Origin: CAZVFE01 sp964626405
GTDB lineage: Bacteria; Bacteroidota; Bacteroidia; Cytophagales; Spirosomataceae
NCBI GenBank assembly: GCA_964626405.1
Contig: CAZVFE010000092.1
Span: 1-5,531 of the forward strand
Reading direction: 5' to 3'
DNA: 5,531 nucleotides
The position numbers were made by a program, and so were the translations under genes. A model generated the notes under the pieces. It was not told where the DNA came from, did not search any database, and saw only the letters and a list, made by a program, of their open reading frames with translations. Positions 1-5,531 of this stretch are shown here, in pieces (position 1 is the first letter of the stretch; each line of letters opens with the position of its first letter).

Positions 1-304
1 CTAATACACGAAGAGAACGGTTTACCTCTACTGTAAAGTCTACGTGACCCGGAGTGTCAATAATGTTAATATGGTAATCGTTTCCACGATATGGCCATTT
101 TACGGTTGTTGCAGCGGAAGTAATGGTAATACCTCTTTCTTGCTCCTGCTCCATCCAGTCCATAGTAGCTGCACCATCGTGAACCTCCCCAATTTTGTGG
201 CTTACCCCAGAATAGAAAAGAATTCTTTCTGTAGTTGTGGTTTTACCAGCATCAATGTGGGCGGCAATACCAATGTTTCTAGTGAATTTTAAATCGCGTG
301 ACAT
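1..304 (-). CDS. fusA: Elongation factor G, N-terminal part (runs off the window)
   Basis: EF-G is the cytoplasmic GTPase that drives tRNA-mRNA translocation on the ribosome and, with ribosome recycling factor, splits ribosomes after termination. The window holds the first 101 codons, from the ATG at 304-302; the rest of the roughly 700-residue protein lies beyond base 1. The peptide begins MSRDLKFTRNIGIAAHIDAG. It shows the G1 P-loop (AHIDAGKTT, residues 15-23), the switch I / G2 segment RGITI (57-61) and G3 DTPGH (83-87), all in canonical form. The segment DGAATMDWMEQEQERGITIT is typical of housekeeping bacterial EF-G rather than the divergent second EF-G paralogues. There is no Shine-Dalgarno sequence before the ATG, only A/T-rich leader, as is usual in Bacteroidota. 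The next gene upstream is the divergent comF, not rpsG, which is the usual upstream neighbour. Identity is very secure; completeness cannot be judged here. Confidence 0.97.
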   Translation of the reverse strand, partial: MSRDLKFTRNIGIAAHIDAGKTTTTERILFYSGVSHKIGEVHDGAATMDWMEQEQERGITITSAATTVKWPYRGNDYHINIIDTPGHVDFTVEVNRSLRVL

Positions 305-355
305 TTTAAAATTATTTGTTTTTAAATACTATTAAACAATATCAAATAATTGGAC

Positions 356-372
356 AATTTCAAATTGAAATT
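356..372. repeat. 17-bp palindrome in the fusA-comF intergenic region
   Basis: Two perfect 8-bp arms, AATTTCAA and TTGAAATT, flank a single central A at 364. The site lies between the two divergent genes and, if the proposed fusA promoter is right, inside the fusA 5' leader about 50 bases before the start codon. It could be an operator-like site for a dimeric protein, or in RNA a weak 6-bp stem with a 5-base loop. The region is very A/T-rich, so chance is a real alternative. Confidence 0.35.
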
Positions 373-394
373 TCGTTTACCAATTTTCAAGGTG

Positions 395-426
395 CAAAAT
401 TACTGAAACTTAATGAAATACAAAAA
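395..426 (-). promoter_or_regulatory. Candidate fusA promoter (Bacteroidota -33/-7 type)
   Basis: On the minus strand, TAATTTTG (402-395) matches the Bacteroidota -7 consensus TAnnTTTG. An upstream TTTTTG (426-421) supplies the -33 TTG, with an 18-bp spacer. Transcription would start near 387-390 and give a leader of about 85 bases before the fusA ATG. The -33 box lies within codons 3-5 of the divergent comF, so the two genes share this DNA. The match is by eye. No comparable box was found for comF on the plus strand. Confidence 0.5.
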
Positions 427-1117
427 CTTTTTAACATACTTCGATAGTATTTTACAATTAATTTATGTCCCAAAATGCCTGACTTGCCACGAGAGCCTCT
501 TTTTGGGAGAAAAATTTATTTGTACTTCCTGTAGATATTCCGTTCCAAAACTTGGATTTAGACAATTTGATCAATTATGGATCAAGGAAAAGTTTTATGG
601 ACATATTCCTTATGATCAAATTTATGCCTTTTTAGGTTTTTATTCTGGAGGGATTGTTCAGAAAATCATGCATGAAATAAAATACCGAGGAAAGAAAGAA
701 TTGGCGAAAGAAATGGGACGTTGGATGGCCATAGAATTATTGGAAAATGAGATTAATTTGGAGGCGGATTTAATCATTCCAATTCCACTTGCGAAATCAA
801 GAAAAAGGGAGCGAGGGTATAATCAGGCGGAGGAAATTGCAAAAGGGATATCTGAAATTCTTTTTATTCCCTTGGAATTACAGGCCTTGATACGGAAAGA
901 GGGGTCAAAATCTTTAGTGAAATTGAATAAACAGGAAAGAAAAGAGGAATTGAAGGAGGTTTTTAAAATAAAGGATCCGGAAAAAATAAATGGTAAGAGG
1001 ATCATTCTTTTGGATGATACCCTTACCACTGGGGCCACATTAATCTCCGCTTCGGAGGTTTTATGGGAAAATAATATTGATAGCCTAAAAATTCTTTGTT
1101 TGGCTGCTGTAAAATAA
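413..1117 (+). CDS. comF: ComF family protein (zinc-finger phosphoribosyltransferase fold)
   Basis: The 234-residue product has the two-part ComF architecture and the family's usual length. An N-terminal zinc ribbon has CLTC (residues 22-25) and CTSC (37-40). A type I phosphoribosyltransferase domain follows, with IIPIPLAKSRKRERGYNQAE (121-140) and the PRPP-binding loop LLDDTLTTGATL (199-210). ComF is a cytosolic protein needed for natural transformation in several bacteria, where it is thought to act on incoming single-stranded DNA; its substrate is not settled, and a nucleotide-salvage-like role remains possible. The ATG at 413 is the first possible start, because an in-frame TGA sits at 404-406. 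In the usually conserved stretch between the RGYNQ motif and the PRPP loop, L168 and E179 stand where many ComF proteins have Gln and Asn (comparison from memory). It is divergent from fusA and convergent with the gldJ-like gene, with one base between stops. No clear promoter was seen upstream. Confidence 0.93.
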   Translation: MKYKNFLTYFDSILQLIYVPKCLTCHESLFLGEKFICTSCRYSVPKLGFRQFDQLWIKEKFYGHIPYDQIYAFLGFYSGGIVQKIMHEIKYRGKKELAKEMGRWMAIELLENEINLEADLIIPIPLAKSRKRERGYNQAEEIAKGISEILFIPLELQALIRKEGSKSLVKLNKQERKEELKEVFKIKDPEKINGKRIILLDDTLTTGATLISASEVLWENNIDSLKILCLAAVK

Positions 1118-1138
1118 ATTAACGATTTTTTCCAGCAG
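1104..1138. terminator. Possible bidirectional hairpin across the comF and gldJ stop codons
   Basis: CTGCTG (1104-1109) in the last comF codons pairs with CAGCAG (1133-1138) in the last gldJ codons. Inside these arms, AAAAT (1111-1115) can pair with ATTTT (1125-1129), leaving a 9-base loop that contains both stop codons and a small bulge on one side. The structure reads the same way on both strands, so it could slow or end both convergent transcripts. Neither side has a clear run of U after the stem, so it is at best a weak intrinsic terminator. Confidence 0.3.
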
Positions 1139-2072
1139 AGATCATGGCACATCTAAATCCAATTGTACTGGAAGAGGAATCTTGATCCATGAATCTTCTT
1201 GTTCCAGGAACTAACCAAAATGCAACATCCGACCACGATCCGCCTTTGTATACACGGGATTTATTGGATATTAAAGACTGGAAATTTTTAGAATCATAAT
1301 TTTTTTCTTCATCTAAAAAATCATTTCGTCTAACAGGATTTAAATCATTGAAATCTCTGTAGGAATTAGGACGATATATATCATATACCCATTCATTTAC
1401 ATTCCCTGCCATTTGGTAAAGTCCGAAATCATTNNNNNNNNNNNNNNNNNNNNNNNNNNNNNNNNNNNNNNNNNNNNNNNNNNNNNNNNNNNNNNNNNNN
1501 NNNNNNNNNNNNNNNNNNNNNNNNNNNNNNNNNGTTCTCCATTTACAATAATCATTTGCTTGAACCCAAGAAACACCTACCACAGGATACATTCTAAATC
1601 CTGGATATCTTAAATATTGCTCTACATACGGGTCGTTAAATGCTAATTCATTTCTCCAAACAGTTGTGTCTGGTAAGGCTGCTTCATAATAGGCTTCTGT
1701 TGAATCCTTTTGAATGGAAAATAAATATTCTAAATAGTGGATATTCGCTATCTCTGTTTCATCCATATAAAATGATTGTACAGAAACAGTTCTTTCAATA
1801 TTATTATTTAATCCTACAACATCTTCCTCAATCGTTCCCATGGTGAATCTACCGCCTTCAATATAAACTAGATTAGGACCTGCAATTTGTCCTTGAAAAT
1901 TCTTGTCTACCTGAAAACCGTTTTCCTGATTGTAGGCTATCCCAGTGGTGGAGGATACATTCCCGATATTTGTGCTAGAACCTTGGCCTTTTTTACCAAA
2001 ACAAGAACTTAAAATAAGTCCTACTCCTATAATTATTCCTAGCTTCTTATATTCTAAAAACATTTTTAACAT
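1119..2072 (-). CDS. gldJ: GldJ-like gliding motility / type IX secretion lipoprotein (interrupted by assembly gap)
   Basis: GldJ is an outer-membrane-associated lipoprotein required for gliding and type IX secretion in Flavobacterium, where it stabilises the GldK/GldN machinery. The product starts with a lipoprotein signal: basic and hydrophobic residues, then the lipobox LSSC with Cys24. A linker with the GldJ-like stretch TTGIAYNQENGFQVDK (42-57) follows, then an FGE-sulfatase (SUMF1-type) domain beginning NLVYIEGGRFTMG (67-79). FYMDETEIANIHYLEYL favours GldJ over the paralogue GldK. After the gap come NDFGLYQMAGNVNEWVYDIY and the C-terminal KGGSW...GFRCAM block. By alignment from memory with human FGE, its two catalytic cysteines fall on Asp and Leu here (nominal 282 and 287), so a structural rather than enzymatic role is likely. 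The nominal 317 residues include 34 unknown ones, and the true protein is probably longer. The ATG at 2072 has an in-frame stop at 2099-2097 upstream; Met4 is an alternative start. The SUMF1-type fold is certain, the GldJ assignment probable. Confidence 0.85.
   Translation of the reverse strand: MLKMFLEYKKLGIIIGVGLILSSCFGKKGQGSSTNIGNVSSTTGIAYNQENGFQVDKNFQGQIAGPNLVYIEGGRFTMGTIEEDVVGLNNNIERTVSVQSFYMDETEIANIHYLEYLFSIQKDSTEAYYEAALPDTTVWRNELAFNDPYVEQYLRYPGFRMYPVVGVSWVQANDYCKWRXXXXXXXXXXXXXXXXXXXXXXXXXXXXXXXXXXNDFGLYQMAGNVNEWVYDIYRPNSYRDFNDLNPVRRNDFLDEEKNYDSKNFQSLISNKSRVYKGGSWSDVAFWLVPGTRRFMDQDSSSSTIGFRCAMISAGKNR
1434..1533. other. Assembly gap (exactly 100 N) inside gldJ
   Basis: The run of exactly 100 unknown bases is the usual placeholder for a scaffold gap of unknown size. 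It falls after VSWVQANDYCKWR and before NDFGLYQMAGNV. In GldJ and GldK relatives this interval holds well over 34 residues, including the conserved RLPTEAEWE segment, which is missing here. The true missing DNA is therefore probably several hundred bases. The flanks read in the same frame only because of the arbitrary N count. The two halves fit as one SUMF1-type protein, which supports the scaffold join. Confidence 0.95.
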
Positions 2073-2073
2073 A

Positions 2074-2090
2074 TACTTATATAGTAAGTA
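2074..2090. repeat. Inverted repeat between the gldJ promoter and start codon
   Basis: Perfect 6-bp arms TACTTA (2074-2079) and TAAGTA (2085-2090) are separated by TATAG. The repeat fills the space between the proposed -7 box (2092-2099) and the gldJ ATG (2072-2070). It would overlap the transcription start and the ribosome-binding region, where an operator or a small hairpin could act. The A/T-rich setting makes chance possible. Confidence 0.35.
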
Positions 2091-2091
2091 G

Positions 2092-2122
2092 CAAATTTAA
2101 TGAAAAGGAATTAATAGCCAAA
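2092..2122 (-). promoter_or_regulatory. Candidate gldJ promoter, proximal (P2)
   Basis: On the minus strand, TTTG (2122-2119), a 19-bp spacer and TAAATTTG (2099-2092) match the Bacteroidota consensus TTTG-N19-TAnnTTTG in full. Transcription would begin near 2085-2088, giving a leader of about 13-16 bases before the gldJ ATG. It lies entirely in the 65-bp gap after mfd, so gldJ need not depend on read-through from mfd. Confidence 0.6.
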
Positions 2123-2149
2123 TTTATCCTAAAGGATTTATCCGCCAAT
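2119..2149 (-). promoter_or_regulatory. Candidate gldJ promoter, distal (P1), interlocked with P2
   Basis: A second TAAATTTG (2126-2119) on the minus strand is preceded, after another 19-bp spacer, by ATTG (2149-2146), which lies within the last codons of mfd. The -7 box of this promoter supplies the -33 box of the proximal one, so the two sites are offset by 27 bp and could not be fully occupied together. It is weaker than P2 because only TTG of the -33 element matches. Confidence 0.4.
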
Positions 2150-5100
2150 TTCAAATAATACTTTTTGAATATTTTCGATTTGAAGGATATCATTTATTTG
2201 CAAAATTAATTGGTTTCCCTTTTCTCTTAACTGGCATTTCCCTTTATTGTTGTTTACAAACTGAATTATTTTCTCAATTTTTAAAGGGCTTTCTCCGGTT
2301 GAGATATTGGTCTTATTAACGAAATAAAGTTTTAATATTGTGTTTTTTAGTAAAATTTTCTCAATTAATTGTTCTTGGGCCTTCCATCTGCATTTTACTA
2401 ATTCGATTAAATCGAATACTTCCGCAGGAATTTTACCAAATCGATCTTCCAAATTTTTCAATAATTCGTCTAATCCTTCCTGGTTTTCAATTTCATCCAA
2501 TTGGGTATAAATACTTAATCTTTCATTAATTGAAGAAATATAATTTTCAGGTATTAATGCTCTTAAATCCGTTTCAATGGTACAATCAACCTTGATTTTT
2601 TCTGTTTTTTCTCTTAGGCTTTCTTCAAATAAAGCTTTAAATTCATTCTCTTTTAATTCTTGAACTGCTTCATCCAATATTTTATGATACATTTCAAAGC
2701 CTAGGTCATTGATGAATCCAGATTGTTCTGCTCCCAGTAAATTTCCAGCTCCTCTTATGTCTAAATCCCTCATGGCTACTTTGATTCCATCACCTAAATC
2801 TGAAAATTCCTCTAAAGCACTTAATCTTTTTTTAGCGTCGGAGGTCATTGTACTTAGACTTGGAACAACCATATAGCAAAAGGCTTTTTTATTGGAACGC
2901 CCTACTCTCCCACGCATTTGATGTAAATCTGAAAGTCCAAATTGATGGGCATTATTGATAAAAATCGTATTGGCATTGGGTACGTCTAGTCCTGATTCAA
3001 TAATATTTGTGGCTACTAAAACATCATAATTGCCTTCCATGAAATTAATCATGATATTCTCCAATTTCTCACCTTCCATTTGTCCGTGAGCAACTGCGAT
3101 TTTCGCATCAGGGACTAACCTCAATATTTGATTGGCTATGGATTCTAAATTTGAAATACGATTATTTACTACAAATACTTGTCCACCTCTGTTGATTTCC
3201 GCATGAATGGCATCTCGCAATAATTCATCAGACATGACCACCAATTTGGTTTCAACAGGAAGCCTATTAGGAGGCGGAGTAGCAATTACTGAAAGGTCTC
3301 TTGCACCCATGAGTGAAAAATGCAATGTCCTTGGTATGGGCGTTGCAGTAAGAGTAAGGCAATCTACTCCAACCCTAAATTCTTTTAGTTTATCTTTTAC
3401 CTTTACCCCAAACTTTTGCTCTTCGTCGATAATCAATAATCCCAAATCTTTAAATTTAACATCTTTATTGACTATCCGGTGGGTCCCAATTAGGATGTCT
3501 GTCTCTCCTGATTCTACTCTTTTAAGAGTTTCATTTATTTTTTTGGTTGATTTAAACCGGTTGATATATTCAACTTTGCATGGGAATTCGGCGAGTCTTT
3601 CATGAAAAGTTCGGAAATGTTGCATGGCCAAAACAGTGGTGGGCACCAAAACGGCCACTTGTTTAGAATCTGCAACCGCTTTAAAAGCCGCTCGAATGGC
3701 TACTTCAGTTTTCCCAAATCCAACATCCCCACAGACTAATCTATCCATTGGGTGAGGTTTTTCCATATCTATTTTGAAATCTGCAGTAGCTTTTGCCTGG
3801 TCTGGGGTATCTTCATAAAAAAACGAGGATTCTAATTCTGCCTGCATAAAGGTATCCGCACTATAGGCAAAACCAGGTGCTTCTTTTCGTTTTGCATATA
3901 ATTGAATCAGTTCCTTGGCAATGTCCTTTACCTGTTTCTTTACTTTTGATTTTTTATTTTCCCATTCTGGTGAACCCAATTTGGAAATATTGGGTAATTC
4001 CCCTTCTTTCCCTGCATATTTTGAAATTTTATGTAGGGAATGAATGGAAACAGAAAGTAAATCATTATCTCTATAAACGAGTCTTAAAACTTCTTGGTCA
4101 TCGCCATTTGGGGTTTTTATCTTTGTTAATCCAGCAAATCTACCTATTCCATAATCCACATGGGTAACAAAATCTCCTACCTGCAGAGACCTTAGTTCTT
4201 TTAGGGTTAGGGCTTTATTTTTTGAAAAACGATTTTTTTCTTTGTATCGAAAATATTTTTCAAAAATTTGATGATCCGGATAAAAGGCAATTTTCAATTG
4301 ATCATCTATAAACCCCTCTGCCAATGAAATTTGTAAGGTGGTGAATTTTATGGAAGAATTAATTTCATTAAAAATCACCTCGAGTCTTTCCAACTGCCTT
4401 GGAGAATCAGAGCAAATGATATTCATATAATTATGCGTCTGATTGTCTAATAAGGCTTCCGCTAAACGGTTAAAATCTTTTTTAAAGGATCCAGGATTTT
4501 TGGAAAAAAATTGGATGGTTTCAGCATTTTTGAAATTTGATTTTCTGCCAAATTCAATAATATTGAATTTCTTAAAATGTCCTTGAATTTGTTTTTTAGT
4601 TTCCCATTTTTCTCCAATATTCCCCATTATTTGAATATCTCCGCCGGATTTTAATTTTCTAGAATAATATTCTTCTAGTTTCTCATTAAATTCGTCTAGA
4701 GCGGCATTGGATACGGCATAGTCTTTGATATAAACAAGCGTATTTTGGGGAAGGAAATGGAAAAAGCTTTCCCTGCTTTCCGAAAATATTTTATGATTGA
4801 TATTGGGGATAATATGGAGATTTGAAACGGACTGAATAGACAATTGTGATTCAGGATTGAAGGTTCGGATACTTTCAATTTCATTTCCAAATAAATCTAT
4901 TCGATAGGGGAATTCCGCCGCATAGGAGAATATATCTACTATACCTCCTCTTATGGAATATTGACCCGCCTCATAAACAAAATCTGTTCGCTCAAAATCC
5001 CATTCATTTAAAACTTCCGATAAAAATTCTAAGTCTAAACTTTGGCCTACTTTTAGAGAAAAAGTATTTTTTACAAAAGATTTTTTATTCAAAACTTTTT

Positions 5101-5494
5101 CTGGAAGGGCCTCTGGGTAGGTAATTATAAAGAGTTTTTGATTGGAAATATTATTTAAAATATTTAAAATTTCCGCTCGCATTAATACGTTTGCATTATC
5201 AATTTCTTCCCATTCAAAAGGTTGTTTTTGCGATGCTGGGAATAGTAAAATTCTATCCTCTCCATTCAAAGCCTGTAAATCATTCAATAAGTAATTCGCT
5301 TCCTCTTTATCCGAACAAACCACCAAATAACAATAATTTTCCTGTGCAATTCCGCTAAGAATTACCGCGTCTAATGAGCCAGAAAGTCCTTTAAAATGAA
5401 AATTTTCTTGAGAAAGGGTAAAATGAACCTTGTCGGAAATCGATTTTATGATTCCGTCTTTTTGGTATAACGATAAAAAATCCTTTACTATCAC
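2138..5494 (-). CDS. mfd: Transcription-repair coupling factor Mfd
   Basis: Mfd is a cytoplasmic DNA translocase that binds RNA polymerase stalled at lesions, pushes it off and recruits UvrA for excision repair. The 1118-residue product is full length for the family and has every expected part. An N-terminal UvrB-like module includes YSIRGGIVDIF (179-189). The CarD-like RNA-polymerase-interacting domain includes VGDFVTHVDYGIGR (439-452). The RecG-type motor has Walker A GDVGFGKT (589-596, Lys595), a DEEQ box (690-693) and LTATPIPR (715-722). MRGRVGR (860-866) closes the TRG region, and a C-terminal TRCF domain spans about 970-1070. No frameshift or altered motif is seen. The start is GTG (5494-5492): no in-frame ATG exists upstream in the window, the first Met codon downstream is about 100 codons in, and the peptide IVKDFLSLYQKD fits a normal Mfd N-terminus. 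gldJ follows 65 bp downstream on the same strand. Confidence 0.98.
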   Translation of the reverse strand: MIVKDFLSLYQKDGIIKSISDKVHFTLSQENFHFKGLSGSLDAVILSGIAQENYCYLVVCSDKEEANYLLNDLQALNGEDRILLFPASQKQPFEWEEIDNANVLMRAEILNILNNISNQKLFIITYPEALPEKVLNKKSFVKNTFSLKVGQSLDLEFLSEVLNEWDFERTDFVYEAGQYSIRGGIVDIFSYAAEFPYRIDLFGNEIESIRTFNPESQLSIQSVSNLHIIPNINHKIFSESRESFFHFLPQNTLVYIKDYAVSNAALDEFNEKLEEYYSRKLKSGGDIQIMGNIGEKWETKKQIQGHFKKFNIIEFGRKSNFKNAETIQFFSKNPGSFKKDFNRLAEALLDNQTHNYMNIICSDSPRQLERLEVIFNEINSSIKFTTLQISLAEGFIDDQLKIAFYPDHQIFEKYFRYKEKNRFSKNKALTLKELRSLQVGDFVTHVDYGIGRFAGLTKIKTPNGDDQEVLRLVYRDNDLLSVSIHSLHKISKYAGKEGELPNISKLGSPEWENKKSKVKKQVKDIAKELIQLYAKRKEAPGFAYSADTFMQAELESSFFYEDTPDQAKATADFKIDMEKPHPMDRLVCGDVGFGKTEVAIRAAFKAVADSKQVAVLVPTTVLAMQHFRTFHERLAEFPCKVEYINRFKSTKKINETLKRVESGETDILIGTHRIVNKDVKFKDLGLLIIDEEQKFGVKVKDKLKEFRVGVDCLTLTATPIPRTLHFSLMGARDLSVIATPPPNRLPVETKLVVMSDELLRDAIHAEINRGGQVFVVNNRISNLESIANQILRLVPDAKIAVAHGQMEGEKLENIMINFMEGNYDVLVATNIIESGLDVPNANTIFINNAHQFGLSDLHQMRGRVGRSNKKAFCYMVVPSLSTMTSDAKKRLSALEEFSDLGDGIKVAMRDLDIRGAGNLLGAEQSGFINDLGFEMYHKILDEAVQELKENEFKALFEESLREKTEKIKVDCTIETDLRALIPENYISSINERLSIYTQLDEIENQEGLDELLKNLEDRFGKIPAEVFDLIELVKCRWKAQEQLIEKILLKNTILKLYFVNKTNISTGESPLKIEKIIQFVNNNKGKCQLREKGNQLILQINDILQIENIQKVLFEIGG

Positions 5495-5517
5495 TAACCT
5501 TTTTTTCGAATAGGTTG

Positions 5518-5525
5518 CAAATATA
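5518..5525 (-). promoter_or_regulatory. Candidate -7 element of the mfd promoter
   Basis: TATATTTG on the minus strand matches TAnnTTTG exactly. It would start transcription near 5511-5513, leaving a leader of about 17-20 bases before the GTG start of mfd. The matching -33 element would fall at about 5544, outside the window, so only half of the promoter can be tested here. Its position also argues against a start codon farther upstream. Confidence 0.5.
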
Positions 5526-5531
5526 GTAAAA

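Noticed and set aside
44..292. 82-codon open frame on the plus strand over the fusA start
   Set aside because: It is the shadow of highly conserved EF-G codons; the peptide has no sensible motif.
305..412. A Bacteroidota-type promoter for comF on the plus strand
   Set aside because: TTG occurs at 350-352, but no TAnnTTTG box is found at a suitable distance before the comF ATG.
823..1152. 109-codon open frame antisense to comF, running into the gldJ end
   Set aside because: It mirrors comF coding sequence, overlaps two well-supported genes and shows no family motif or credible start signal.
1413..1613. 66-codon open frame across the N gap on the plus strand
   Set aside because: Half of it is unknown sequence and the rest is antisense to gldJ.
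2126..2137. Small inverted repeat ATCCT-AA-AGGAT just after the mfd stop, as a terminator
   Set aside because: The usable stem is only about 4 bp with a 4-base loop and no U run follows; it also lies within the spacer of the proposed distal gldJ promoter.
3207..3605. 132-codon open frame on the plus strand opposite the mfd motor region
   Set aside because: It is fully antisense to a conserved, intact mfd, has no recognisable domain, and its length follows from the codon pattern of the opposite strand.
3877..4167. 96-codon hydrophobic-looking open frame opposite the mfd CarD-like region
   Set aside because: The hydrophobic look comes from reading lysine- and glutamate-rich mfd codons in reverse; there is no independent support.
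1..5531. Mobile element, CRISPR array, tRNA, or defence/secondary-metabolism cassette
   Set aside because: No terminal repeats, transposase or integrase motifs, repeat-spacer pattern or tRNA-like fold was seen; nearly all bases belong to four core genes.

Overview
The window looks like ordinary chromosomal core DNA from a low-GC member of the Bacteroidota, probably a gliding-type lineage such as the Cytophagales. Three things point there. A lipoprotein of the GldJ type (gliding motility / type IX secretion) is present. The start codons lack Shine-Dalgarno sequences. The intergenic regions carry TAnnTTTG boxes, which match the -7 element of the Bacteroidota primary sigma factor. The genus cannot be named from this sequence. 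The DNA comes from a draft scaffold: exactly 100 N at 1434-1533 mark an assembly gap inside one gene.

Layout from left to right. The 5' end of fusA (elongation factor G) runs leftward out of the window (304 to 1). A 108-bp intergenic region (305-412) separates it from comF (413-1117, rightward), a zinc-finger phosphoribosyltransferase-family protein. A candidate fusA promoter lies partly inside the first codons of comF. comF converges on a gldJ-like gene (2072 to 1119, leftward), with one base between the two stop codons. The gldJ gene is interrupted by the N gap. A 65-bp spacer (2073-2137) holds what look like two interlocked promoters for gldJ. mfd (5494 to 2138, leftward) follows, intact, starting at GTG with a -7 box just upstream at the right edge.

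The four genes serve translation (fusA), DNA uptake or an unknown nucleotide-linked role (comF), gliding/protein secretion (gldJ) and transcription-coupled DNA repair (mfd). Nothing suggests that they form one pathway. mfd and gldJ point the same way and could be partly co-transcribed, but gldJ seems to have its own promoters. No RNA gene, mobile element, CRISPR array or phage feature is visible, and no intergenic stretch exceeds 108 bp. I found no sign of an undescribed multi-gene system. The observations worth a second look are the compact regulatory arrangements, the loss of the FGE catalytic cysteines in the GldJ-like protein, and the assembly gap.
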